48,537 nucleotides of DNA from Poteriospumella lacustris (Eukaryota > Sar > Chrysophyceae > Chromulinales > Dinobryaceae). The first letter of the stretch is position 1, and each line of letters begins with the position of its first letter. Both the position numbers and the translations under genes were made by a program. The notes under the pieces were generated by a model. It made no database searches and was not told the DNA's origin. It saw only the letters and a list, made by a program, of their open reading frames with translations. The stretch spans positions 42,951-91,487 of the forward strand of contig SMOI01000031.1 in NCBI GenBank assembly GCA_008000375.1, written 5' to 3'. This document shows positions 27,603-39,239 of this stretch, piece after piece.

Positions 27603-30600
27603 TCAGATGTCCTGGTTGGCGCGCACCCAGTTGACGGGCGTGCGCAGCCCCTGGCGGAACTTGTTCGGGCCGCCCGCCGCGCTGGCCACCGGCGACAGCA
27701 GCGCGGCGCTCTCGAGCGGCGCCTCGCTGGGCGCGTGGCTGTGGCCGCGGTGCGGGTGCAGGCGGCGGTGGTCGGCGTCCAGGCGCAGCGCGATCTCCTG
27801 CATCCAGGCGTCCAGGTCGCGCACGAACCGCAGCGTCACCGACATCGCCGCCGCACTCGACGCCGCCGCCGACGACGACGACGACGACGCGGCGGGCACG
27901 AGCGCCGTCGACGCGGACGTCAGCGCCGCGCGGCCGGCGGACAGCGCCGCGGCCACGTCGGAGGCCGCCTCGCTGTCGTCGTACAGCAGATTCGAGAAGC
28001 TGCCGCTGCCGCTGCCGCGCGCGCTGCCGCCGCCGCCGCCGCTGCTCGAGGAGAACTTGCGCGAGCCGAGGCGCAGCATGAGGCCGCGGCGGCCCTCGTG
28101 GCGCAGCAGCTGGTCCAGCGCCTCGTCGTCCTCGTCGTCCTCCGCGTCGCCGTCGCCGTCGCGCGCGTCGCTGGCGCCGTCCGACGCCGACGCCGACGCC
28201 GCCGTCGACGTCGTCGGCGTCTCGTCGCCCGCGAAGAGCCGCGTCGAGGGAAACGGCGGCTTCGGCGGCGACGCGCCGTCGAGCGCGGCGACGTCGGCGA
28301 AGCTCGCGGCCTTCGACAGGGCGCCGGGCAGCGTCGTCGACTCGAACGTCAGCTGCCACAGGCGCCGCACGTCCTGCAGCTGCTGCGCGATCGCCGCATG
28401 CTGCGCGCACGGCGCGTGCGCGTGGTGGTCGAGCGTGGCGAGCAGCACGTAGACCACCTCGGCGACCAGCTCCTGCAGGTAGCGCCGCCGGCCCTGCAGC
28501 TCCGCCACCGCCGCCGCCGTCGCCGTCGCCGTCGTCGCCGCCGTCGCCGCCGCCGAGGCGCCGCCCGCGGGCGTCGCGGCGAGCGCCTGCAGCTGCTGGC
28601 GGAAGAGCTGCACGCTGCAGACGACCGGGTGCAGCACGCGCAGCAGGTGCGCGGTGGTCAGCGCCAGCACCTGCTGCGCGTGGCTCGTCGGCAGCGGCGG
28701 CGCCGCCGCGTCGGCCGCGTCGGCCGCGTCCACCGCGTCGACGCCGAGGCCCAGCGCCTGCGACGGCGCGTGCGACACGTACGCGCGCAGCTGCGCGTCG
28801 ATGGCGCGCACGACGGCGGGCGCCAGCCACCCGTCGACGCTGCTGCTGCCGCGCGGCGCGGGCGGCTGGCTGCGCAGGCTGAGCGCCAGCACCGGCGGCA
28901 GGCGGAACAGGTCGCGCGCCAGCAGCTTCTTCCGCAGCGGCGCGAAGGGGCAGAGCGGCGGGTGCTCGTACACGACCTGCGCCGCCGCGATGCGCTCGCG
29001 CGCCTGCGACGCGACGAGGCGCACCTCGTAGGCCGCGCCGCCGTCGAAGACGCGCTCCACGACGCCGGCGCAGACGCGCGCGGGCGCCGGCGCGGCGGCG
29101 GAGCGGCTGTGGCTGTGGCTGTGGCTGTGGTAGTGGCCGCTGTGGCCGTGGCTGTGGCCGCCGTGGGGGCCGCCGTGGGGGCCGCCGGCGCCGAAGGCCG
29201 CGCCCGCCGCCGTCGACGTGTAGAAGACGCGCGTCCCGACGGCGAAGACGCGCCGCACGACGCCGTCGATGGCCGCGGCGGGCCCCGGCGCCTCGAGCGC
29301 GTCGGCGTTGACGACGTGCGCGTCGCCGAAGGGCGGCTGCAGCGCCTGGCGCACGACCGTGAGCATCGCCTGGAACACGTCGAGCATCGCCTCCTCCACC
29401 TCCTGCGCGTACTGCGACACGCCCTGCGCCGCCGCCGCGGCCGCCGCCGCCTCGTCGCCGTCGCCGGACGCGTCACCGGCGGCCGCGGTCGGCGGCGCGT
29501 CCAGCGGCGCGGCCTTCAAAATGCCCTTCGGCGTCTTCAGCTGCGCCGCGGCGCCGCCGACGCTGCGGCCGGCGCCGAGCGCGCGGCGGTCGGGCGACCG
29601 CGCCGCGTCGAAGATTTGGTTCGCGCCGAACGTCACCGTCGCCTGCGGCGAGGCCGCGCGGTCCCCGCCGCCCAGCGACGTCGCCGCCGCGCCGCGCGCC
29701 TCGTCGCCCGCGCCGCCACCGCCGCCGCCGCCGCTGGCGCCGTCGGTCGCGCGGTAGAGCAGCGCCTCCTCTGCGCCGCGCATCACGACGCACTGCGACA
29801 GCAGCCGCTGCTGCTGCTGCGCCGCGTCCGCCGCGTCGTCGGCGCCGCCGCCGCTGCCGTCGCGGCGGCCGCGCGCGGACGGTGCCCGCGCGGCGCCGTC
29901 CTCGCGCGCCGCCATCATCACGAGGCAGAAGCGCGCCAGCCACGTGCGCGCGCGCGCCGTCAGCACGTGGAACAGCCACGCGACGGCGTCGCGCGCGTAC
30001 TGCGCCGGGCCGCCGTAGTCGTCGGCGGCGCCGTGCCAGCGCGGAAACGTGTCGGAGAGGACGCCGACGAAGCGAAACGTGAAGCGCAGCAGCGCCAGCT
30101 GCTCCAGCGACACGCGCAGCGCGTCCTCCGTCACGGCCGGGTACAGCCACAGCGCCGCGTAGCGCGTCAGCAGCGTCGTGTACAGCGGCAGGAAGCGCGC
30201 GCGCAGCGCCGGCGCGGCGGCGGGCGGCGCGTCGCGCAGGTGCATCAGCGCCGCCTCCCACGCCTGCACGTAGCGCGTCCACAGCCGCGCGAGCGGAGAC
30301 ACGTCGCCGGGCGCCAGCGCGTCGTGCGCGTCGTAGGCCATGACGACGCCGGCCAGCGGCACGTCGAAGTGGCGCTGCACGTGGCGCTGGTAGCAGCGCA
30401 GCGACGGCGCCTCGGCGCTCTGCCGCAGAAACGCGACGCAGAAGGCGCCGTCGTCGTCGTCCAGCAGCTGCGCCTGGACGCTGCGCGTCGCCACGTCGAG
30501 CGTCGTCAGCAGCGCCGCCGCCGCGCGCTGCAGCATCAGCGCGGCGACGGCGGCGAACGCGCCGCTGCCGCCGGTGGCGCCGCCGGCGGCGGGGCGCGCG

Positions 30601-33326
30601 GTGGAGGCGCAGGCGACGTCGAAGAGGCGCAGGCCGTCGGGCGAGGCGCGCAGGTTGCCGAGGCCGAACTCGTGTGGCGGGTGCGCCGCCGCCTCGTCCG
30701 CCGCCGCCGTCGCCGCGGCGCTGCCAGCGACGTCGCCGTCAGCGTCGCCGTCGCCGTCGCCGTCGTCGGTGGCCATGGCGCCGCGGCGGCCGTCGTCGGC
30801 CTCGGCGGGCCGCGCGGCGCGCAGGCAGCAGACGACGGCGTCCTCCAGCGCCGCCGTCAGCCGCAGCAGCGTGTCGCCGACGCCCAGCGCCGCGAACAGC
30901 TGGCACCAGCGCTGCTGGTCGCTGCGCGAGATCGACCGCTTCGCGCGGCCGGCGCCGCCCGCCGCCGCGGTGACCGTCGCGTCGGGCAGCGCGGCGCACA
31001 GCACCTGCAGCGCCAGGTGCGCCAGGCGGAACACGAGGTCGCTCGTCGGCGCCAGCTCCGCCGCCGGGGCGCTGGCACCGCCGCTGGCGCCGCTGGCGGC
31101 GAGCGGCTGCAGCAGCACCTCGACGCCGAAGGTCTCGAGCAGCGCGCGCAGCAGCCGGAACGAGGCCTCGAAGGCGCCGAGGCGGCTGCGGCCGAGACTC
31201 GACTGCACCTCGCTCGACGTGTCCTGCGCGATGAGCCCGTTGCAGAGCAGCAGCAGCGACGTCCACAGCTGCACCAGGATCGACAGCTGCAGCCGCGCGC
31301 GCTCCGCCTGCTCCGCCGCCGACGCCGGAGCCGCCGCCGCGCCGAAGAGCTGCTGCGGCGCGTCCAGCGCGGCGATCGACGCCGCCTGCGCCGGCTCCGC
31401 GGCCTGCGCCGCCGCTACGGCGGCCGCTGCGGCTGCGACGGGGAACGCGGCGGCGGCGGATGCGTCGCCGGCGTCGGGGAACCAGCGGCGCACGACGGCG
31501 AGCAGCTGGCGCAGCAGCGCCTCGACCTTGCTCTGGCTCATGCGGCGGCTGTCGGGCGCGCGGCGCAGCACCGCGGAGCGCGACGGGTCGACGTCGGCGA
31601 AGTCGACGCGGTGCAGCTGGTGGTGCAGCATCACCAGCAGCAGGTCCGACCGCTCGTGCCACGTCCACAGCGACCCGCGCGACGCCGCCGCCAGCGCCGC
31701 CGCCGCGGTCTCGTCGGCCGCAGCGTCAGCAGCGTCCGCGTCAGCGCCGGCGCCGGCGCCGGCGCCGGCGGCGGGGGGCAGCATGAGCGCGACGAGCTCG
31801 GCGAGGACGTTGTACGAGCGCTGGTCGCCGACGAAGGACGACGCCTTCGCCGCCACCGGCGACGCGTCGGGGCCGCTCGTCAGCGGCGACTGCTCGCCCA
31901 CCGCCACCGGCGGCGCGGCCGGCGGCTGCTCCTTCGCCGGCGTCCCGCCCGCGCCGCCCGCGCCGCCGCTGAGCGTGTGGACGCGCTGGAGGCCGGCGGC
32001 GACGCGCGCGCCGGGGATGACGAAGAACTGCAGGAAGCGCTTGAAGGCCGCGAGGCGCCGCAGGTCGAGCAGCGCCGCCGCCGCGTGCGCGTTGAAGACG
32101 ACGGCCGCGTTGTGCTGCCCCAGCGCCGCGTGCAGCCGGCGCCACGCCGCCGTCGTCGCGCTGGGCAGCGCCCCGTCGACCGCCGACGGCGCCGCGTCGT
32201 GCAGCACCGCGACGCGGTGCAGCGTGGCGCAGCGCGCGGCCAGCAGCGCCGCATCGTAGACGTCGTCGCCGAGGCCGCCGTAGGCCGCGCGACCGCCGCC
32301 GTCGTCGCCCGGCGCCAGCGCCGCGTACGACGGGCGCTGCGCCGCGAAGTGGTGGCGCGCCGCGTCCACCGACGCGAGGGCGGCGGCCAGCGCCGCGGGC
32401 GGCTCGGCGACGCGGAGGAAGTGGCGCGTCCAGGCGGCGAAGCCGCGCTGCCGCACGGCGGCGTCGCTGTAGACGGCGGCGTTGAGCGCGGCGGTCGTCT
32501 CGAGGCCCAGCGCCGCGTCGAGGTCGTAGACGACGCCGTAGCGCTCGCGCGCGAGCAGGTCGAGCAGCCGCGCGAAGATCTGCGTCTGCGCGTTGCGCTG
32601 CAGCAGCTGGCGCCGCAGCGCCGCGGTCGCCGCCGTGCGGCCGAACAGGCGGCGGCAGCGGCGCTGCGCGTCCTCGTCGGCGGCGGGCGTCGCCAGCAGC
32701 TGCAGCGCGTCGGCCGCCGTGTGGCACTGCTGCCGCACGGCGCCGAAGCCCGCGACGCGCTGATACGCCGCCGCCAGCGCCGCGGCCTCGTCGCCGTCGC
32801 CGTCGCGGCCGCCGTCGTCGCCGCCGGTCGCCGCGGCCGCCGAGGCGCGGTCCTCGCCGCTGGCGGCGAAGCAGTCGTCGAGGAGGCCGTCGACGCTGCG
32901 GTGCAGCGCGGGCTGCTCCGTCTGCACGAGCAGCAGCGGCGCCGCGAGCTGCGGCCACAGCTGGCGCACGCGGCGGTGGAGGAAGACGACGAACTTGGCG
33001 ACGATCGGGAACGACAGCGCCTGCGCCACGGCCACCTCGAAGAAGTGCAGCGCCGCCGCCAGGAACACCGGCTGCCGCTCGTACAGCGCCGCCACGCGCG
33101 ACAGCAGCGGCGGCAGGACGCGCGCGAGCGGCGCCGCTTCAAACTGCGCGAAACGGGCGTCGCCGACGGCCGTCGCGGTGCCGTGCGACGAGGCCGCGCG
33201 CACGACGAGCGCGTCGCCGCGCGCCGGGTCCTCGGCGAGCGCCAGCAGCATCGCGAGCGCGATCGGGTGGCGGTCCGTCAGCGTCGCGAGGAACGTCCAC
33301 GCCGCCGCCGCGTCCTCTCCGAAGCT

Positions 33327-33358
<32 letters not shown>

Positions 33359-36300
33359 TGGCGCTGGCGCTGGCGCTGGCGGCGGCGGTGGCGGTGAGCG
33401 GCGCCGAGGCGGCGGGCAGCGCGGCCAGCGCCTGCGTCGCGGCGTCGGAGGCGAGCAGCCGCGCGACGACGAGCTGCACGTGCGCGAGGCGGCGCAGCGA
33501 CAGCAGCGACAGCAGCCACGACTGCATCTGCTCGCCCGGCGGCAGCGCGCGCAGCAGCGCCGTCAGCAGCGACAGCGTCGCCGTGCGCAGCGCGCGCGCC
33601 GCGCCCAGCGCGAAGGGCGAGGCCTCCAGCGTGCACGTCCACAGCAGCGCCGTCAGCAGATTGGCGCCGCTGGCCGCAGCCGACGCCGACGCCGACGCGT
33701 CGCCGGGGCCGGCGGCCGGCCGCAGCGCCAGCGCGAGGGCCGCCTGGCCGAAGAACCAGTCGACGCGCGGCGCCGGCTCGGCCAGCAGCTCGAGCCACAG
33801 CGCCGCCGCCGGTCGCGTCTGCGTCAGCAGCAGCGCCAGCAGATCCGTCGCGCAGCGCGCAGCGGCCAGCAGCGTCTGCAGCTGGCGCGCGCTCACGGCG
33901 CCCTCCGAGACGAAGACGCCGACGTCCGCCACGGCGCGCGCGCCGTCGTCGTCGCTGCCGCCGCCGCCGGTCGCCGCCGTCGCCGAGGCGCGACCAGCGG
34001 CGGCGGAGGCGGAGGCGGCGGCGGAGCGCTGCAGCAGGTCGCCGAGCGACTTGGCGGGGCCGGCGGTCGCCTGGGCGGCGGCCGCGCGGCTCGCGTCGCG
34101 CTCCTGTTGCCGCAGCGCCGGCGCCGCGACGAGGCTCGCCGCCACGCGCAGCAGCGGCCGCAGCAGCGTCGCCGAGAAGCCCGCGGCGGCGCCGGCGACG
34201 CGCGGCGCGACGCAGAGCGCCTGGTGGCCCAGCTGCAGCAGCCCCAGCAGCAGCTCCGCGCGGCACTGCGCCGCCTCGGCCGCCTCCTGCGCCGCCTGCA
34301 GCGTCGTCGGCGCGCCGCCGGTGGCCGCCGCGACGGCGACGGCGTTGAGCACCGCGACGAGCGCCGGCAGCTCCGCCTCGACGTGCGCCACGACCGCCGC
34401 CAGCAGCTGCGCCAGCGCCGCCGACGACGACGATGCCGACGACGACGACGGAGCGGCGCCGTCGCCCGTGAGCGCCGCGACCTCCGTCGCCGCGAGCGCC
34501 GCGCGCAGCAGCGTCACGACGTCGAGCTGCAGCTGCCAGTGCGCGCGCGGCTGCTCCGCCTGCAGCGGGAAGCGGCCGCGGACGGCCACGAGCCACGCGG
34601 CGTAGCTCGACGCGGCGCCGACGGCGCCAGCGCCGGCGCTGGCCGCGACGACGTCGGCGACGGCCGCGTGGAAGGCGGCGGCCAGCTCCGCGTGCGTCCG
34701 CAGGAAGCGCGCGGCGATCTGCAGCGCGCGCTGCGGCGCCTCGGCGGGCAGCCCCTGCGGCGCGAAGGGCAGGTGCACGGCCAGCAGCGCCAGCGCGCGC
34801 GCCAGAGCGAGCCGAAGTCGCCGGCGAAGATCGCCTCGTCGGCGTCGACGTCGGCGTCGGCGTCGAGGCCGTCGCCGTCGCGGCCGCCGGGCGGCGCGGG
34901 CCACAGCTGCGCGAGGATCTCGCGCAGCAGGCGGCGGTCGAGGCTCCAGTCGTCGTCGGGCGCGTGGCGGCGGTAGACGGCGACGAGAAAGTCGACGTCG
35001 CCGTCGGCCAGCGCGACGCCCGTCGCGGCGGCGTAGCGCTGCGCCCAGAAGCGCAGACGCGTCTCGAGCCACAGCGCGTTGAGCAGGCGTAGCGCGAAGA
35101 CGTGCGAGCGCAGGTCGCCGTCGAAGGCCGCGAGGAAGTCGACGACGCTCCAGAGCACCTCGAGCGACGGGTACCGCGCGGCGCCGTGCGCGTGGTGCAG
35201 CCGCTGGTACGTCGCCGTGTGGAAGAAGACGAACGAGGCGACCTCCTCGACGACGACGGCCCACGGCGACAGGCTGCGCCGCCACTCGACCGTGCAGGCG
35301 TCGCTCGCCTCGTCCGCCGCCACCACGTGGCCCACGTCGCCCTCCAGCGGCCGCACGAGCGCCACGAGCATCGCCTCGAGCGCGTCGGGCCACGCTCCGC
35401 GGTGCGCGTGGCTGTGGCTGTGGCCGTGGCCGTGCGCGTGGTGGCCGTGCGCGTGGTGGCTGTGATGGTGGTGGCCGTGCGCGTGAGCGTGCGCGCGGCC
35501 GCGGTGCACGTGCGCGCCGACGAAGCGCACCTCGCTGCCCGGCACGACGACGGACGCGTCGCCGGCGTCGCGGCCGGCGCCCGCGCTGAGGAAGCTCGCG
35601 TCGTGCGCGCCGCTGGTGAGCAGCAGCGCGGCCTGGCGGCCCAGGTGCAGCTGCGTCCACTCGTCGTCGTCGGCGCCGTCGCCGTCGCCGTCGGCGCCGC
35701 GGCCGCGGCCACGCACCGCCGCGCCGCCGTCGTCCAGCAGCTGCGAGAAGTCGAGTTTGTTGCGCAGCTGGTGCTCGCCGCCGTCGTGCTCGTCGTCCTC
35801 GTCGTCGGCGAAACCGTCGTAGACGGCGCGCGACTGGCGGCGGATCTGCAGCGCGCGCGCCGCCTCGGTGGTCACCAGCGGCAGCGGCTCGCGCAGCTTG
35901 TCGAAGAGCACCCCGCGCAGCGTCGCCGTGCCGGCGATCGAGGGCAGCAGCTGCCAGAAGAGCAGCTGCGTGTCGTGGGCGCTGTGGCGCAGCAGCAGGT
36001 CGAAGAGGTTGATCAGCGGGTAGTCGAAGCGCGTGTCGCCGTGCAGCCACTGCGCCGCGAGGCTCTGGCAGAGGTCGGCGTGGCCCTGGTACGCGAGCGG
36101 CACGGCGCGCAGGACGAAGTCGACGTGCAGCAGCTCGCCCTGCTCGGGCAGCAGCACCTGCGTCGACAGCAGCACGTTCAGCGTCTCCTGGAACACGGTG
36201 CACTGGTAGAACGTCGCCGCGGGCAGCTCACCGCCCGTCGGCGACGGCGCGTCCTCCGCCGTAGCCGCCGTCCCCGCGGAGGGCCGCAGCGCCGTCTCGG

Positions 36301-37843
36301 CGAGCGACAGGAACGTGTCCTTGACGTCGTCGAAGGCCACGACGGCGGCCGCCGTTTTGATCTGGCGCTTCGCCTTGGCGCCGCCGGCCGCGTCGCCCGG
36401 CGCGCGCTGCGGCTGGCTGCTCAGCAGCTCGGCCTCGGCCAGCGACTTGACGCGGCGGCTCTCGACGGCCTCGAACTGCTGCCAGAGGAAGGCGAAGAGG
36501 CTCTGGAGGCGCTCGGGGAACAGCGGCGAGTCGACGGGCGCGACGCCGTCGCCCTTCGCGCCGCTGGTGAGCGCGCGGAAGAACGCGTTGATCTTGTTGC
36601 GCATGTCGAGCGGGCTGGCTGCCGCCGCGTCGGTGGCTGTGCGCTCAAACGACACGCGCGCGGGCGTCTGCAGGCCGCCGCGCCAATCGGCGGCGGCAGC
36701 GGCGGCGCCGGCGGCCGCGGGGGCGGAGGAGACGACGTACATCGGGTGGACGTCGGGCTGCTCCTTCTGCTCGTGCGGCGGCAGGAAGCTGCGCCAGAAC
36801 TGGAACGAGCCGCAGAAGAGCGACACGAGCTTGAACTGCAGCGTGTGCAGCTGGCGCGCGTCCATTTGGCTGTTGCCGGCGGGCCGCAGCGCGGGGAAGG
36901 CCAGCTCCGACTGCAGCGCCGTCAGCAGGTCGCTGACGTCTTTGCCCGTCAGCGGCGACGGCCGGTACGTCACGAGGATGCACGTGTCGAGGACGTCGGA
37001 CACCTCGGCGATGTACTCGCGCTCCCACGTCGCGCGGTGCGAGCGCTGGATGTTCTCGACCAGCGCGGCGGCGTACGTCTGGCGCTGGAACAGCAGGTCC
37101 ACGCGGAACTGGTGCGGCGTCCAGCGCGCGATGCGATGCAGATAATCGCGAAGCTGCGACCACAGCTGGTCCCTGTACACAGCGTCGGCAACAGAGTCAG
37201 CAACAGCAGCGACAGCGACGCGGCGGTGCGGCCACTTACCCTCGCGCCCGCAGACCGTCGACGACCGCTTTCGCCAGCGAATAGTGCTGGTGCTGCTCCA
37301 TGCTCATGACGATCTTCAGTAGCTCCTGCAGCACCTGCCAGAAGTCGGAGCGCAGCTGCGTGTAGGCGTTCAGCGCCTCGAACAGGTCGTCCACGACGCC
37401 CTCGTAGTCGGTGCTCTGGAGGGCGTCGAAGCGGCCCTCGGTCTCTTTCAGGAAGTCGTCCACTGCTGCATCGCTTATCTGTAATATGTGGCTGTGTGTG
37501 GGATGCGGTGAAGGTTAGTCGCGGTCGGTCGTGGTCCCGTCGAGAGGGCGGCGTACCCGATGGCCACCTTGAAAGTCGGACTCGTCTTCTTCTCGCCTAA
37601 GAAGTCCACAGGACGCAGCGCTCGTTGTGCAAATGCCGAATCTTTGAAGAACTTGTCTGCGAACGAGAGGATGTACTGCTTGACATTGTTTTCGTTGATT
37701 TCACCCGTCGTAGGCAGCCTCGTTTCTATGTCCGACAGCAACCGCTTGATCTACACGTCAGCAACAAAACCATTCAGCAACAGAATCATCATCCAAAGGT
37801 GCAACTGAAGGATGCTCACCTTGCCAATGGTCAACTGAGCCAT
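27603..37843 (-). CDS. NUP188: giant Nup188/Nup205-family nucleoporin, probably Nup188
   Basis: Inner-ring scaffold of the nuclear pore. Exons: 37843-37820 (MAQLTIGK), 37750-37568, 37478-37240, 37172-27603. Introns of 69, 89 and 67 bases; the second donor is weak (GTGGCC), and a GTACGC donor with a shifted acceptor is an alternative. One apparent -1 frameshift near 34800-34810 (one base missing) separates two long frames. The protein is about 3330 residues, almost all helical, with Ala/Ser/Gly insertions. Support for Nup188: an SH3-like segment (GDVGHVV...CTVEWRRSLSPWAVVVEEV), which Nup188 has and Nup205 lacks, and a helical C-terminal layout similar to Nup188. A second SH3/tudor-like segment is at about 28960-29265. 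His-rich loops sit next to both. Normal Nup188 is about 1750-1960 residues, so this one is far larger. Confidence 0.6.
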
Positions 37844-38426
37844 TGTTGATGGTGGTGAACGAACAACACGAGGCAACACGGTTCGGACTCAATGCTTTCC
37901 TTCTTTGCAAACGGAAGTCTTCGGTTCACACGGAGAGGAGATGTTCCCCTGCAGAGCAATTATCGCAAAGGTTGTATCCTGACCCCACGTCAAGCAATAC
38001 GCTCGCTAAAGAGGTCACGTTTCTTATTCGTTTGATTTCCACACGAATCGTCGTGCTGCCTCTCTCGGCTCTGCCGCCGCGTTGGGGAATTGCGCTGTCC
38101 GCCGCTGAGAGGATTTCCTCAACTGCCAGCCCCGTCCGTCCGTTCGCCGTCCTCGTCGTCGTCGTCGTGACCGCGGCTCACGTTGCAGTGGCACCTCCCG
38201 TCGCCGTCGCCGTCGCCGTCGCTGTCGTCGCAGTGCCAGCACATGCGCAGCAACGAAGTGGGAAGATTCCTTTACGGTTTACTGTGTGTGTTGGAAGAGA
38301 CCCCGCTCATTCATCTCTGTGGAAACGGCACACAACAGTATCCGGTAGTCGTGACTGCTGCGTGAGGACCGTTTTCTTGTTTTTCCTCATCGACTTCGTC
38401 CCGTCCGGGTATCTTCAACAACGGAA
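37844..38426. other. divergent intergenic region, nucleoporin / sterol oxidase
   Basis: About 580 bases between divergent starts, with a GCCGTC-type repeat at about 38200-38235 and an AT-richer part next to the nucleoporin start. Probably holds both promoters; no element identified. Confidence 0.5.
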
Positions 38427-39239
38427 ATGTCGGAAGCTTCGTTGGATTGGTGGCAGCAGTTCTTGGCGACTAATTTCAGTGACGTCGATGAGCGACTGCT
38501 GTTCACGGTGGGCATGTACTTGATGAACATCGTCGTCTTCTGGGGCCTGAACGCCATTCTGTACGTCTTCTACCACTTCAACTTGTTCCCCGAGAAGCGC
38601 ATCAACAAGGGAGAGATGCCCCCGCAGGACCTGATCAACGAGTGCTTGATCCACCTCGGCGTGAACCACTTCCTCATCTACCCGGTGGCGGTCTACTTCG
38701 CCTTCCCGCTCTTCAAGCACTTCGGCATGGAGATCAACGCGCCCGTGCCGCCGGTCAGCGTCTTCCTACGCGACTTCGCCGTGAGCATCGCGTTGAACGA
38801 CACGCTGTTCTACTGGGCGCACCGCATGCTGCACCACGCGTCGATCTACCAGTACATCCACAAGAAGCACCACCGCTTCAACATGTCCATCGGCATCGCC
38901 TCCGCCTTCGCGCACCCCGTCGAAGACGTCCTCGCCAATCTGATTCCCACGCTCATCGGCTGCATGATCATGGGCTCGCACGTCGTCGTGCTCTGGGCGT
39001 GGCTCACCTTGCGGCTGATGGAGACGATCGACGCGCACTCGGGCTACTCGTTCTCCTTCTCGCCCTTCCACCTGCTGCCGTTCCAGGGCGGCGCCGACCG
39101 CCACGACTTCCACCACAGCAAGAACGTCGGCTGCTACGGCTCGTTCACCATCTTCTGGGACTGGCTCTGTGGCACCGACAAGGCCTTCCTCGACTTCCAG
39201 CGCAAGAAGCTCGAGGCGGGCCGCAAGAAGGCGGCGTAG
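38427..39239 (+). CDS. MSMO1: C4-methylsterol oxidase
   Basis: Di-iron membrane oxygenase removing sterol C4-methyl groups in the ER. 270 residues, ATG at 38427. Three histidine boxes: HRMLHH (132-137), HKKHH (145-149), HDFHH (226-230). The phrases YIHKKHHRFNMSIGIASAFAHPVED and LWAWLTLRLMETIDAHSGY match ERG25/MSMO1 closely. Hydrophobic spans near 30-50, 75-100 and 165-195. It ends in KKAA, a canonical dilysine ER-retrieval signal. Single exon. Suggests the cell makes its own sterols. Confidence 0.93.
   Translation: MSEASLDWWQQFLATNFSDVDERLLFTVGMYLMNIVVFWGLNAILYVFYHFNLFPEKRINKGEMPPQDLINECLIHLGVNHFLIYPVAVYFAFPLFKHFGMEINAPVPPVSVFLRDFAVSIALNDTLFYWAHRMLHHASIYQYIHKKHHRFNMSIGIASAFAHPVEDVLANLIPTLIGCMIMGSHVVVLWAWLTLRLMETIDAHSGYSFSFSPFHLLPFQGGADRHDFHHSKNVGCYGSFTIFWDWLCGTDKAFLDFQRKKLEAGRKKAA

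Noticed and set aside
27315-34976. 2553-codon + strand open frame opposite the nucleoporin
   Set aside because: Arg-rich, repetitive translation produced by the reverse complement of Ala-rich codons; no domains.
29095-35515. His-rich runs taken as a ZIP-type zinc transporter
   Set aside because: No transmembrane helices nearby; the runs are loops within a soluble helical nucleoporin.
37843-38523. 226-codon open frame overlapping the start of the sterol oxidase
   Set aside because: Covers the divergent promoter region and a GCCGTC repeat; the sterol oxidase frame has the conserved motifs.
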